Origin: Parvibaculum sp. | GTDB lineage: Bacteria; Pseudomonadota; Alphaproteobacteria; Parvibaculales; Parvibaculaceae | Assembly: GCA_030649335.1 (NCBI GenBank) | Contig: JAUSLL010000015.1 | Span: 121,746 to 156,647 of the forward strand | Length of the DNA stretch: 34,902 nt | Direction of reading: 5' to 3' | In this document: piece after piece, positions 8,379-15,842 of the stretch | Position numbering within the stretch: the first letter of the stretch is position 1 | How the letters are laid out: every line of letters begins with the position of its first letter | Translations under genes and position numbers: made by a program | Notes under the pieces: generated by a model | What the model was told of the DNA's origin: nothing | Database searches by the model: none | The model's input: the letters and a program-made list of their open reading frames with translations, nothing else

Positions 8379-8927
8379 ATGCAGGATTTGTGGGTGTTTG
8401 GATATGGCTCGCTGATGTGGCGGCCGGGTTTTGAGTTCGCCGAGCGCCGGCCAGCGCGGTTGCATGGCTATCATCGCGCATTTTGTGTCTATAGCCATGT
8501 TCATCGCGGCTCGCCTGAGCGCCCTGGCCTTGTCTTTGGTCTGGACGCGGGTGGATCGTGCCGTGGTGCCGCTTTTCGCGTTGAAGCCGCACAAGCGGCT
8601 GAAACACGGGCCTATCTGCAGGCGCGCGAGCAGGTGACGTCAGTTTATGTCGAGCGCGTAACGAATGTGGTGCTCGACGACAGTCTGCAGCGTGTCGAGG
8701 CTTTGTGCTTTGTCGTTGATCGTAAGCATCATCAGTATGCAGGTGCGCTCGATTTCGACAGGCAAGTTGATCTCATCACCCATGGTGAGGGGCAGTCTGG
8801 CAAAAACCCTGAATATCTGGAAAGTACCCTCAGCCATCTTGATGAGGCTGGTATTGCGGATAAGGAGCTGACTAGGCTTTGGCGCGCCGTAGAAGCGCGC
8901 CTGCGTCAATCCGGGTCGCGCCCGTGA
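8379..8927 (+). CDS. Gamma-glutamylcyclotransferase, ChaC type
   Basis: A 182-residue protein opening with VFGYGSLMWRPGFEF, the nucleotide-like YGSLM loop that defines ChaC-type gamma-glutamylcyclotransferases, which cleave glutathione to 5-oxoproline and Cys-Gly in the cytosol. GYHRAFCVYSHVHRGSPERPGLVFGL and the YLQAREQV segment also match; the Glu of the ARE triplet is the likely catalytic acid by family alignment. Its last 56 bases overlap the end of the convergent YcaQ-like gene, a long tail-to-tail overlap. Confidence 0.9.
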   Translation: MQDLWVFGYGSLMWRPGFEFAERRPARLHGYHRAFCVYSHVHRGSPERPGLVFGLDAGGSCRGAAFRVEAAQAAETRAYLQAREQVTSVYVERVTNVVLDDSLQRVEALCFVVDRKHHQYAGALDFDRQVDLITHGEGQSGKNPEYLESTLSHLDEAGIADKELTRLWRAVEARLRQSGSRP

Positions 8928-10080
8928 ACTGACCGAGCTCGGCAAGTGCTGTCTCCAGTGATTGCTTGCGGGCCTTGTCGAGTTTGATGCCCTTCTCCAG
9001 CCATAGGCCTTTGATTTCAAGTCTGTCATCGCTGCGATGGGCTTTCATGTCAGCGCGACCGATGAAGCGGTCGCCCTCCATGATCGGGAGCACGTAATAG
9101 CCGTATTTACGCTTTCTCTCCGGTACGAATATCTCAATTGTGTAGTCGAAGCCGAAAAGACGAAGCGTGCGCTTGCGGTCGCGGATTGCGGGATCGAAGG
9201 GAGAGAGAAAACGCACTTCCCGATGAGGTGCGTTCGCAGCGGCAAGCTCGGCTTCGATGCCGGGAAAGGCGAATGCCGGTTTGCTGCTGCCGTCGTCGCC
9301 TGTGACTGCGACTTCGACAATGTCGCCGCGCTTCAATGCGGCAGCGGCCCATGCTTTCGCTTCGGCAATCGAGATGAGTGCGAAGAAGGCGGCGAGTTCC
9401 TGATGTGTGGCGAAGCCAAGACGTGTGAGCGCGGTGTGTGCTGCCCAGTCGATGGTCTGTTTGCGCGTGGGGCGCGCTTCGCGCAGATCGTCAGGGATCA
9501 CGCGGGCGCTGAGGTCGTAGACTTTTTCAAATCCGTCGCGGCGTACGATGGCGAGTTCACCGGTACGCCAAAGATGTTCGAGCGCCGTTTTGGACGGGCC
9601 CCAGCCCCACCAACCACCGCCACCCTTGTCATCAAAGGCGCGGGCGAGCGTTTCGCCATGTTTGCGAATATGTGTGCGGACGCGAGAGATGACTTTGGCC
9701 GGATCGTCGCCGATGCGGCTTGACCAATTGGGGTGCTTGAGGCGCGCTTTGGCGGCGGTAAAGCGATGATGCCAATGGGGATAGAACTCCATCGGGATCA
9801 GGGAAGCATCATGCGTCCAATGTTCAAAGAGACTGCGCTGATCGTGGTGCAATGTATGAAGTAACTCGCGCTGGTAACCGGCTCCGCGCGAAAACAGGAT
9901 CATGTGATGCGCGCGCTCGACCGCGTTGACACTGTCCAGCTGCACAAAGCCGAGTTTGTGGATCAACGCGTGAAGCTCTGCTTCGCTCAGCACATGTGTG
10001 CTGCGGGTCGCCAGAGCGTGACGATCCAGAAAGAGCGCGCGGGCGGAGGCGTTGTCGATTTCCAGAATTGCTTTTGTCAT
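8872..10080 (-). CDS. Winged-helix DNA glycosylase, YcaQ/AlkX-like (HTH_42 family)
   Basis: A 402-residue protein of the HTH_42 (DUF1006) family, whose members excise alkylated bases and open interstrand crosslinks. The catalytic QxD motif that distinguishes the YcaQ-like branch from the QxQ AlkZ-like branch is present as VQLDSV (Gln47, Asp49). Other family blocks are VERAHHMILFSR, LFEHWTHDASLIPMEFYP, and near the C-terminus FLSPFDPAIRDRKR and LPIMEGDRFIGRADMK. It is translationally coupled (ATGA) to the upstream VOC protein and overlaps chaC by 56 bases at its end. DNA repair is the inferred role. Confidence 0.88.
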   Translation of the reverse strand: MTKAILEIDNASARALFLDRHALATRSTHVLSEAELHALIHKLGFVQLDSVNAVERAHHMILFSRGAGYQRELLHTLHHDQRSLFEHWTHDASLIPMEFYPHWHHRFTAAKARLKHPNWSSRIGDDPAKVISRVRTHIRKHGETLARAFDDKGGGGWWGWGPSKTALEHLWRTGELAIVRRDGFEKVYDLSARVIPDDLREARPTRKQTIDWAAHTALTRLGFATHQELAAFFALISIAEAKAWAAAALKRGDIVEVAVTGDDGSSKPAFAFPGIEAELAAANAPHREVRFLSPFDPAIRDRKRTLRLFGFDYTIEIFVPERKRKYGYYVLPIMEGDRFIGRADMKAHRSDDRLEIKGLWLEKGIKLDKARKQSLETALAELGQFTGATRIDAGALLRRAKA

Positions 10081-10511
10081 TTTTTAGGATTGCTCGAATG
10101 TCTTGGCTCGAAGACGTATTCGAGTTTCAATCCGTCGGGGTCTGCAAACATCACTGCATAATAGCCCTTGCCATATTGGGGGTAGTCGGCGGGCGCATCG
10201 AGCACGGTTGCTTTGATTGCGAGCAAGAGTGCGTATAGCGCGTCAACATCTTCGCGGCTCTCGGCGATCCAGGCGATGTGATGAAGTCCCGACGAAGTTC
10301 GGTCGTGCCGACGCGAAGCACCGAGCTCTGACGCTTTCATCAGGCCGATTGAGGGCAGATGATCGCCGGAAGTCGCATGCTGCCAGTCAATGCCGCGCTC
10401 GTCTTCGTCCCAGCGTTCATATCCCATGTGGCCCAGCACAGCGTCGTAGAAAGAGGCTGAGGCCCATGGATCTTTGACAGTGAGGTCGAGGTGATGGAGG
10501 AAGCCGCGCAT
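10077..10511 (-). CDS. VOC (glyoxalase/bleomycin-resistance) family protein
   Basis: A 144-residue single vicinal-oxygen-chelate fold with two beta-alpha-beta-beta-beta modules. FLHHLDLTVKD (metal His near residue 6), GLHHIAWIAESREDVDALYALL (second His) and FADPDGLKLEYVF (metal Glu) are the standard metal-binding positions. Substrate cannot be predicted; such proteins include lyases, isomerases and resistance proteins. The stop overlaps the start of the YcaQ-like gene and the start abuts the stop of the upstream membrane protein, so the three are likely one operon. Confidence 0.85.
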   Translation of the reverse strand: MRGFLHHLDLTVKDPWASASFYDAVLGHMGYERWDEDERGIDWQHATSGDHLPSIGLMKASELGASRRHDRTSSGLHHIAWIAESREDVDALYALLLAIKATVLDAPADYPQYGKGYYAVMFADPDGLKLEYVFEPRHSSNPKK

Positions 10512-11048
10512 TCATTCGTCCGAGTCATAGATTCTTCCGGCGTTTCGTAAGCTCAGAAAGCGGTGTCTCCAGAGAGCGAGTCCGCGGCTCCCTACTACTA
10601 GGAGAATTCCGATGATGAGCGCGATCAATTGATTTGCAATCGTTGAAAAGCTCGGGATCGTGGTCGGGCCTGAGGCAGAATACAACGCAATGTATTGACC
10701 CGTGACGACAAGGGTGTGAGGTAGGGCGTCGGCAATGAAATAAAAGCCGAGCAGAGCAATTAAGATCTCTTCAATGCGAGTGTAATTGATTCCTGTCGCA
10801 AGTTCTTCGGCGCCGACTTCCGTTATGAACGTATTCGTAATTCGTTTGTCTGCGCGAAATAAGATCAGACCGAATAACAGAACGGTGGTGAGTGGAAGGG
10901 CGTAGCCGATGAGCCAGATTGTCCATGTCAGGTGAGTTGTCTTGATTTGTAAGGCTAGAATGCTGAGTGGAATGCGCGCCAATGCGGATGCGATGATGAA
11001 TAGACCGAGTAGTTTGAGCATCAAGCGGGACAAATCGCGATAGTTCAT
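10512..11048 (-). CDS. Four-helix integral membrane protein of unknown function
   Basis: I do not recognise this 178-residue protein. It has four hydrophobic segments at residues ~9-31, ~42-63, ~90-115 and ~130-153, separated by short loops; the loop after helix 2 carries RADKR. The C-terminus (LRNAGRIYDSDE) is acidic. It has a good ribosome-binding site (GGAGA eight bases before the ATG) and joins directly (TGAATG) to the VOC gene. Codon use is visibly more A+T-rich than in the neighbouring core genes, as in the next gene upstream, which hints at a recent acquisition. Confidence 0.7.
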   Translation of the reverse strand: MNYRDLSRLMLKLLGLFIIASALARIPLSILALQIKTTHLTWTIWLIGYALPLTTVLLFGLILFRADKRITNTFITEVGAEELATGINYTRIEEILIALLGFYFIADALPHTLVVTGQYIALYSASGPTTIPSFSTIANQLIALIIGILLVVGSRGLALWRHRFLSLRNAGRIYDSDE

Positions 11049-11137
11049 CTCATCAGTCTCCTGCGACGCGCGGATGTTTCAGTGATGATGTGACGGAGCG
11101 CGCGTGGCCATACATTTTCCGACTTTCGGAAAATAGC

Positions 11138-11713
11138 TTAGCTGCAAATATGACGGTTTCTATCATAACTTTCCCAAATCATCGCCTTACCGGAACGGAT
11201 CATGGCGCAATTGACCTCGATCCCGGATTCGGTCCAGCAGATCGCGGTGACGCGATTGTAGCTAGTGCCCGTTTGTTCACAGCGTAAAACATGATGAAGG
11301 ACAAGGGACTGCAACTGGCTTTTGGCGGCAGCGCCTGAAGCGGGTGGGCAGGGGTGGCCAGGGAGACAGGTTTCGTTCATCTCGCGGGCAGCTATAGCGT
11401 GGAGCCGGATGGATGCGCCTTCACGGCAATGAATGGGACCGTCGCCGTCATAGACAGTGGTGACAGTGCATTTGAACATTGCGCCTGCGCCCTGAAGCGT
11501 TGAGTCGAATGTTGTCAGGATTGGCGACACATAAGTTTGCGAAGTTGGCTCAGTAGTTTGCAAGAACGTAGGCGAGGAAACTGGCCAATAGATCACGATT
11601 GCAAAAATGCTCATCGCGAGGCCAATAACAATGGTGGGAAAAACAAATTGGTTTGATCGCTGCGGCGGAGGCTTTCGTTCAAATCTGACGATGCGATCTT
11701 TGGTCGAAAACAT
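11138..11713 (-). CDS. Membrane-anchored staphylococcal-nuclease-like (thermonuclease family) protein
   Basis: A 191-residue protein with a basic N-terminus, one membrane helix at ~22-43 and a C-terminal SNase-like domain from ~79. VYDGDG (Asp89, Asp91), IRLHAIAARE (Arg103, Glu111) and YNRV (Arg154) align with the catalytic residues of micrococcal nuclease. The calcium ligand equivalent to Asp40 of that enzyme is Ala108. Cysteines at 82, 96, 116, 122, 145, 159, 169 and 190 suggest disulfides outside the cytoplasm. Activity on nucleic acid is uncertain because of the missing Asp. GGTGG precedes the ATG with spacing 5. A+T-richer than the flanking genes. Confidence 0.72.
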   Translation of the reverse strand: MFSTKDRIVRFERKPPPQRSNQFVFPTIVIGLAMSIFAIVIYWPVSSPTFLQTTEPTSQTYVSPILTTFDSTLQGAGAMFKCTVTTVYDGDGPIHCREGASIRLHAIAAREMNETCLPGHPCPPASGAAAKSQLQSLVLHHVLRCEQTGTSYNRVTAICWTESGIEVNCAMIRSGKAMIWESYDRNRHICS

Positions 11714-11732
11714 TTACGCCACCAATGCACAA

Positions 11733-11746
11733 CGAACACTTGTTCG
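11733..11746. promoter_or_regulatory. Palindrome CGAAC-N4-GTTCG upstream of the nuclease-like gene
   Basis: A perfect 5-bp inverted repeat with a 4-base spacer, centred about 26 bases before the ATG of the nuclease-like gene. It resembles a LexA operator of the GAAC-N4-GTTC type used by Gram-positives rather than the GTTC-N7-GTTC direct repeat usual in alphaproteobacteria. It would sit over the transcript start and could be an operator; no regulator is identified. Confidence 0.35.
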
Positions 11747-11880
11747 GTTGAGCATATGGGGCTGAGCGTGAAGGCTTTGCTAGGCGAAGCGCTAAAGTTT
11801 TAACGAAAGCGCGTCCGTTATGGATGTATCGTCGCTCTAGACGGTGCTATGCGCTTCTTGAAGATGAAAGTGATTTTGGT

Positions 11881-14169
11881 TCAGCCGCATTTTGAATAGC
11901 CGCATGACGTGCAGGTCTCGCAGCCTTCCTGACGGATCAGGCTGCGTTCGCCGCAGCGCGAGCAGCCTTTGGCTTTGGAGGTGCCGGATGCGGGCGGCGT
12001 CAGTTCACCGACCACGGCGCGGATAGCCTCATGTTCGGGCGCGTCGTCGTCGCGGGTGATGAAGCCCGTGTCGAGCATATGCTGTTCGATGACTTCGCCG
12101 ATGGCGGCAAGCAGGCTCGGTACGTAGCGGCCCTTCATCCAAGAGCCACCGCGCGGATCGAACACGGCTTTAAGTTCTTCAACGACGAATGTCACGTCGC
12201 CACCGCGACGGAAGACTGCCGAGACCATGCGTGTCAGCGCGACGGTCCAAGCGTAGTGTTCCATATTTTTGGAATTGATGAAGATTTCAAACGGGCGGCG
12301 TCTGCCATCCTGAATGATGTCATTGATGGTGATGTACATGGCGTGATCGGATTCGGGCCAATTCAATTTATAGGTATAGCCCGGCAGAACTGTCTCACGC
12401 TCAAGCGGCTTTGACATATAGACGACGCCATCTTTTTCAAACGGGATCGCCTTGGCGGGCACTTCGACGGCGGGGGCGGCATCGACCGTCAGCACGGAGT
12501 CGCGCACGTCGCTCGGGCGATAGGTCGTGCAGCCCTTGAGGCCTTTGTCGTAAGCGTCAGTGTAAATATCTTTAAACGCGTCGAAGGAAATATCCTCCGG
12601 CACGTTGATGGTTTTGGAAATTGAGCTGTCGATATGCTTCTGGCAGACGGCCTGCACGGCGAGATGATCTTCAGGTGCCAGCTCCTGCGCGCTTACGACA
12701 TAATCGGGCAGGGCCGCGCCGTCGCCGAATTTTTCGTAGAATTTGTCAACGGCATAGTCCGTCACGCGTTCTTCGCGGCGCGATCCGTCCGGCATCAGCA
12801 CTTTGCGCGTGTAGCTGAAGGCAAAGACAGGTTCGATGCCGGACGACACATTGCCGGCAAAGAGCGAAATGGTGCCGGTGGGTGCGATCGAGGTCAGGAG
12901 CGCGTTGCGGATGCCATGGGTGGCGATGGCTTCGCGGACATCCTCATCCATCGCGGCGATGGTTTCGCCTTTGAGATAGGCGTCGCGGTCGAAAAGCGGA
13001 AAGGCACCTTTTTCGCGCGCCAGATCGGCGGAAGCGAGATAGGCGCTGCGCGAAATTGCTTTCATCCATGTGTCGATGAGCTTCAGTGAAGCCTCGGAGC
13101 CATAGCGCGTGCGGCAGAGGATCAGCGCGTCGGCAAGACCGGTAACACCGAGGCCGATGCGGCGTTTGCCTTTGGCTTCGCGCTCCTGCTCGGGAAGCGG
13201 AAAGCGCGAGACATCGACAACATTGTCCATGGCGCGCACTGCGTCGCGCACCAGTGCGTCAAGTTCGTCCATGTCGATGCGGGCATCATCACCAAAGGGT
13301 GAGCGTACAAGGGAGGCGAGATTGATCGAACCCAGCAGGCAGGCGCCATAGGGCGGCAGAGGTTGTTCGCCGCAGGGGTTCGTCGCCTGAATGGTTTCGC
13401 AATAGTGCAGATTGTTGCGGGCATTAATGCGGTCAATGAAAATCACGCCGGGTTCGGCATAGGCATAGGTCGCGGCGATGATGCGGTCCCAGAGCGCCCG
13501 GGCCTTGAGCGTGCGATAGGTCCTGCCGTTGAAAACGAGCGGCCAGTCAGTATCGGCCTTGACCGCCGCCATGAAGGGGTCCGTCGCCAGCACGGAAAGA
13601 TTGAACATGGTGAGACGGCCCGGCGCGCGTTTGGCGTCGATGAATTCCTCGATGTCGGGATGGTCGCAACGCATGACGGCCATCATGGCGCCACGGCGCG
13701 AACCGGCGGACATGATGGTGCGGCACATAGCGTCCCAGACATCCATGAAGGACAGCGGTCCCGACGCGTCCGCGCCGACGCCTTCAACGCGCGCACCTTT
13801 GGGGCGCAGCGTCGAGAAGTCATAACCAATGCCGCCGCCCTGCTGCATGGTCAGCGCGGCTTCTTTGAGATTGTCGAAAATGCCCGCCATCGTGTCGGGG
13901 ATCGTGCCCATGACGAAACAATTGAAGAGTGTCACGTCGCGACCTGTGCCTGCGCCTGCGAGAATGCGGCCTGCGGGCAGAAAGCGATGATCCGTTAGGG
14001 CTGCCTTAAAGCGGGCGGCCCAATGGTTTTGCGCGTCGGGGCTTTCGGCGGCGGCAAGCGCGTTGGCGACGCGCGAGAACGTATCCTCGACCGTCAGATC
14101 AAGCGGGGTCCCGTCCGGACCGTGGAGACGGTATTTCATATCCCAGATCTGTTCGGCGATCGGAAGCAT
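11881..14169 (-). CDS. nrdJ: Adenosylcobalamin-dependent (class II) ribonucleoside-diphosphate reductase
   Basis: It reduces ribonucleotides to deoxyribonucleotides with a B12-generated radical, in air or without it. The 762-residue protein contains LFNCFVMGTIPD (first redox Cys), QQGGGIGYDFSTLRPKGA, the ATNPCGEQPL radical-Cys/Glu loop, GACLLGSINLA, and IAPTGTISLFAGNVSSGIEP, the substrate loop. The C-terminal tail ends CSRCGERSLIRQEGCETCTS and CGYSKCG: paired CxxC motifs that either bind zinc or act as the re-reducing thiols of class II enzymes. I prefer the ATG at 14169 (MLPIAEQIWDMKYRL) over a GTG three codons upstream, because homologues begin just before QIWDMKYR. The cofactor enzyme is at 31289. 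Upstream DNA has nested inverted repeats. Confidence 0.93.
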   Translation of the reverse strand: MLPIAEQIWDMKYRLHGPDGTPLDLTVEDTFSRVANALAAAESPDAQNHWAARFKAALTDHRFLPAGRILAGAGTGRDVTLFNCFVMGTIPDTMAGIFDNLKEAALTMQQGGGIGYDFSTLRPKGARVEGVGADASGPLSFMDVWDAMCRTIMSAGSRRGAMMAVMRCDHPDIEEFIDAKRAPGRLTMFNLSVLATDPFMAAVKADTDWPLVFNGRTYRTLKARALWDRIIAATYAYAEPGVIFIDRINARNNLHYCETIQATNPCGEQPLPPYGACLLGSINLASLVRSPFGDDARIDMDELDALVRDAVRAMDNVVDVSRFPLPEQEREAKGKRRIGLGVTGLADALILCRTRYGSEASLKLIDTWMKAISRSAYLASADLAREKGAFPLFDRDAYLKGETIAAMDEDVREAIATHGIRNALLTSIAPTGTISLFAGNVSSGIEPVFAFSYTRKVLMPDGSRREERVTDYAVDKFYEKFGDGAALPDYVVSAQELAPEDHLAVQAVCQKHIDSSISKTINVPEDISFDAFKDIYTDAYDKGLKGCTTYRPSDVRDSVLTVDAAPAVEVPAKAIPFEKDGVVYMSKPLERETVLPGYTYKLNWPESDHAMYITINDIIQDGRRRPFEIFINSKNMEHYAWTVALTRMVSAVFRRGGDVTFVVEELKAVFDPRGGSWMKGRYVPSLLAAIGEVIEQHMLDTGFITRDDDAPEHEAIRAVVGELTPPASGTSKAKGCSRCGERSLIRQEGCETCTSCGYSKCG

Positions 14170-14210
14170 TGGCAGCACTCGTCAGGTTATCGCGTGAAGA
14201 CGAGATCATA

Positions 14211-14275
14211 GCACAAAAAGGTCGGAAACTGCATGTAAATGTTCACTTTTTGTGCCTGATTTTGTTCACAGGCAC
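14211..14275. promoter_or_regulatory. Nested inverted repeats upstream of the class II ribonucleotide reductase
   Basis: A perfect 10-bp inverted repeat GCACAAAAAG (14211-14220) / CTTTTTGTGC (14246-14255) and a perfect 7-bp repeat GTGCCTG (14252-14258) / CAGGCAC (14269-14275) share the bases GTGC at 14252-14255. They cannot both form as hairpins, so the arrangement looks like an either/or switch or overlapping operators. The 10-base string TTCACAGGCA of this element recurs at 14326-14335. No NrdR-box consensus or cobalamin-riboswitch B12 box is visible. Confidence 0.45.
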
Positions 14276-14346
14276 TTCAATAGTATGTAGCTGTAATCAT
14301 TGAAAAATTATATTTGTTCCCGCAATTCACAGGCATGCGGAACGAA

Positions 14347-14355
14347 GTATCCACA
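14347..14355 (+). promoter_or_regulatory. Near-consensus DnaA box (GTATCCACA)
   Basis: Matches TTATCCACA at 8 of 9 positions and lies ~180 bases upstream of the ribonucleotide reductase gene. In other bacteria DnaA controls ribonucleotide reductase genes, so the site is plausible, but a single 9-mer is weak evidence. Confidence 0.2.
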
Positions 14356-14366
14356 ATGTGACGAGG

Positions 14367-15095
14367 TTATTGGTTTTCACCAAGTTCGCGTCGCGCTTCG
14401 GCGACAAGTCGGGCTGTCGCCGTCTCGATTGTGGTTTCGAGCGTGTTCATGAACGTGGTGCGGTCGAGCCCGGCCGGGATCGCGGGCAGAAATTCCAACA
14501 CAATGGTGCCGGGTTTGCGCAGAAAGCGGCGGCGAGGCCAGTACAGGCCTGAATTGACGGCGGCGGGCACGCAAGGCACACCGAGTTGACGATAAAGCGC
14601 GGCAATGCCGGGTTTATAGTCGGGCGCGGCATCTGGTGCCATACGCGAACCCTCGGGGAAAATAACGATGGGTCGTGATGCAGCGAGCGCAGATTTGCCC
14701 TGGCTGATAAGGCGGCGGATGGCGGATGATCCTGAGCCGCGATCAATGGCGATCATGCCCGCCTTTTTGGAGAACCAGCCGTAGTAGGGGATCCAGAGCA
14801 ATTCGGATTTGAGCACGATGGCAGGGTCGTTCAGGGCCGCGACCAGTACAATCGTATCCCACATGGATTGGTGCTTGGCAGCAACGAGTGTGCTGCCTGA
14901 AGGAATTTCACCCCTGATTTCGTAATGTGTACCGGCGGTGATTTTCAGCAGCCAGAGTGCTGTCTGCGAGAGCTTCGTGATGACGAACACCGCGCCTTTG
15001 CGCGGCCCGAACAAAGCGGGTGTTGCAATAAGTCCGACGACGATAGCTGTGAGATAGAGTGAGAGATTGAAAAGGATCGAGCGAAGCCGCAGCAA
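14367..15095 (-). CDS. plsC: 1-acyl-sn-glycerol-3-phosphate acyltransferase (PlsC family)
   Basis: Transfers an acyl chain to lysophosphatidic acid in phospholipid synthesis at the inner membrane. The HX4D acyltransferase motif is AAKHQSMWDT (residues ~73-81), the EGTR-like motif is IFPEGSR (~145-151), and LKSELLWIPYYGWFSKK lies between; a hydrophobic helix spans ~10-28. The open frame extends further upstream into ydcF, but the ribosome-binding site AAGGA, overlapping the ydcF stop, points to a TTG start at 15095 (LLRLRSILFNLS), giving a normal 242-residue protein. Cotranscribed after ydcF. Confidence 0.88.
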   Translation of the reverse strand: MLRLRSILFNLSLYLTAIVVGLIATPALFGPRKGAVFVITKLSQTALWLLKITAGTHYEIRGEIPSGSTLVAAKHQSMWDTIVLVAALNDPAIVLKSELLWIPYYGWFSKKAGMIAIDRGSGSSAIRRLISQGKSALAASRPIVIFPEGSRMAPDAAPDYKPGIAALYRQLGVPCVPAAVNSGLYWPRRRFLRKPGTIVLEFLPAIPAGLDRTTFMNTLETTIETATARLVAEARRELGENQ

Positions 15096-15106
15096 GGGCC
15101 AATTCC

Positions 15107-15733
15107 TTATGTAGCGCGCAGGAGTGGCCGCGCGTGAAACAGCGTGAGCAGATATTTTGAATATTCTGACACGAGTAATTTTGTGGTGCCCGGAAAATCC
15201 CACCAACCGTCAAGATGCAATGTGCCCTGCACCACCGGAAATGGCGTAATGGCGACGTCTGGCATTGCGCGCTGCAATTCAAGTGTGGCGCGTGGCATGT
15301 GATAGGTCGAGGTCACGAGAATGATCGAGTGGTAGGCGTGGTTCCGCACCCAAGCTGCTGTTTCGGTGGCATTGCCGATGGTATCTTCGGCTTGACGGCC
15401 CAAGTCCACACAGCAATCGAATTTGGCTGACTGACCGCTCAGCGTCTTCTTCAACGTGGCGGGTTTGACTTCGGGATGGACACCGGTGATGAGCAGACGC
15501 GCACCTTTGCCGTCGTCGAGAAGTTTGACGGCCTCCGCGATGCGACCCTCACCGCCGGTGAGCGCGACGATGGCGTCGGATGCCGCCACATTGTCAGGCG
15601 AATGGCGATCCAGCACAGCGGCAAAGACGAGAAAGCCGAGCACGTAAAGGGTCAGCATGAGGCCGACAAACGTCACCACGCCGTTGCGCAGGCGTCGTTT
15701 GATCCGGTCAAAAAATTTCAGTGTCCTGCTCAT
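15107..15733 (-). CDS. YdcF/SanA/ElyC family membrane protein (DUF218)
   Basis: A 208-residue protein with an N-terminal membrane helix (VVTFVGLMLTLYVLGFLVFA, residues ~20-39) and a DUF218 domain: DAIVALTGGEGRIAEAVKLL, GARLLITGV, EDTIGNATETAAWVRN and ILVTSTYHMPRATLELQ. Relatives influence envelope integrity and cell-wall precursor use, but no reaction is known. Homologues often follow ftsEX in alphaproteobacteria. I chose the ATG at 15733 (AGAGAC before it) over the ATG at 15775, which has no ribosome-binding site. Its TAA overlaps the ribosome-binding site of plsC. Confidence 0.85.
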   Translation of the reverse strand: MSRTLKFFDRIKRRLRNGVVTFVGLMLTLYVLGFLVFAAVLDRHSPDNVAASDAIVALTGGEGRIAEAVKLLDDGKGARLLITGVHPEVKPATLKKTLSGQSAKFDCCVDLGRQAEDTIGNATETAAWVRNHAYHSIILVTSTYHMPRATLELQRAMPDVAITPFPVVQGTLHLDGWWDFPGTTKLLVSEYSKYLLTLFHARPLLRAT

Positions 15734-15842
15734 GCCGTCTCTTGTGTGCGAGTAGTCTGAAGGTGACTTTACCATATGGAGATGGCAGACGAAGCCTGCT
15801 TGTTATGCCGGGAGTGACGTGAATTAACCGCTGGAATCTGGC

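Noticed and set aside
14179-14366. NrdR boxes or a cobalamin riboswitch upstream of the class II ribonucleotide reductase
   Set aside because: No ACACWATAT-type palindromes and no B12-box GCCACTG core are present; the inverted repeats have different sequence and spacing.
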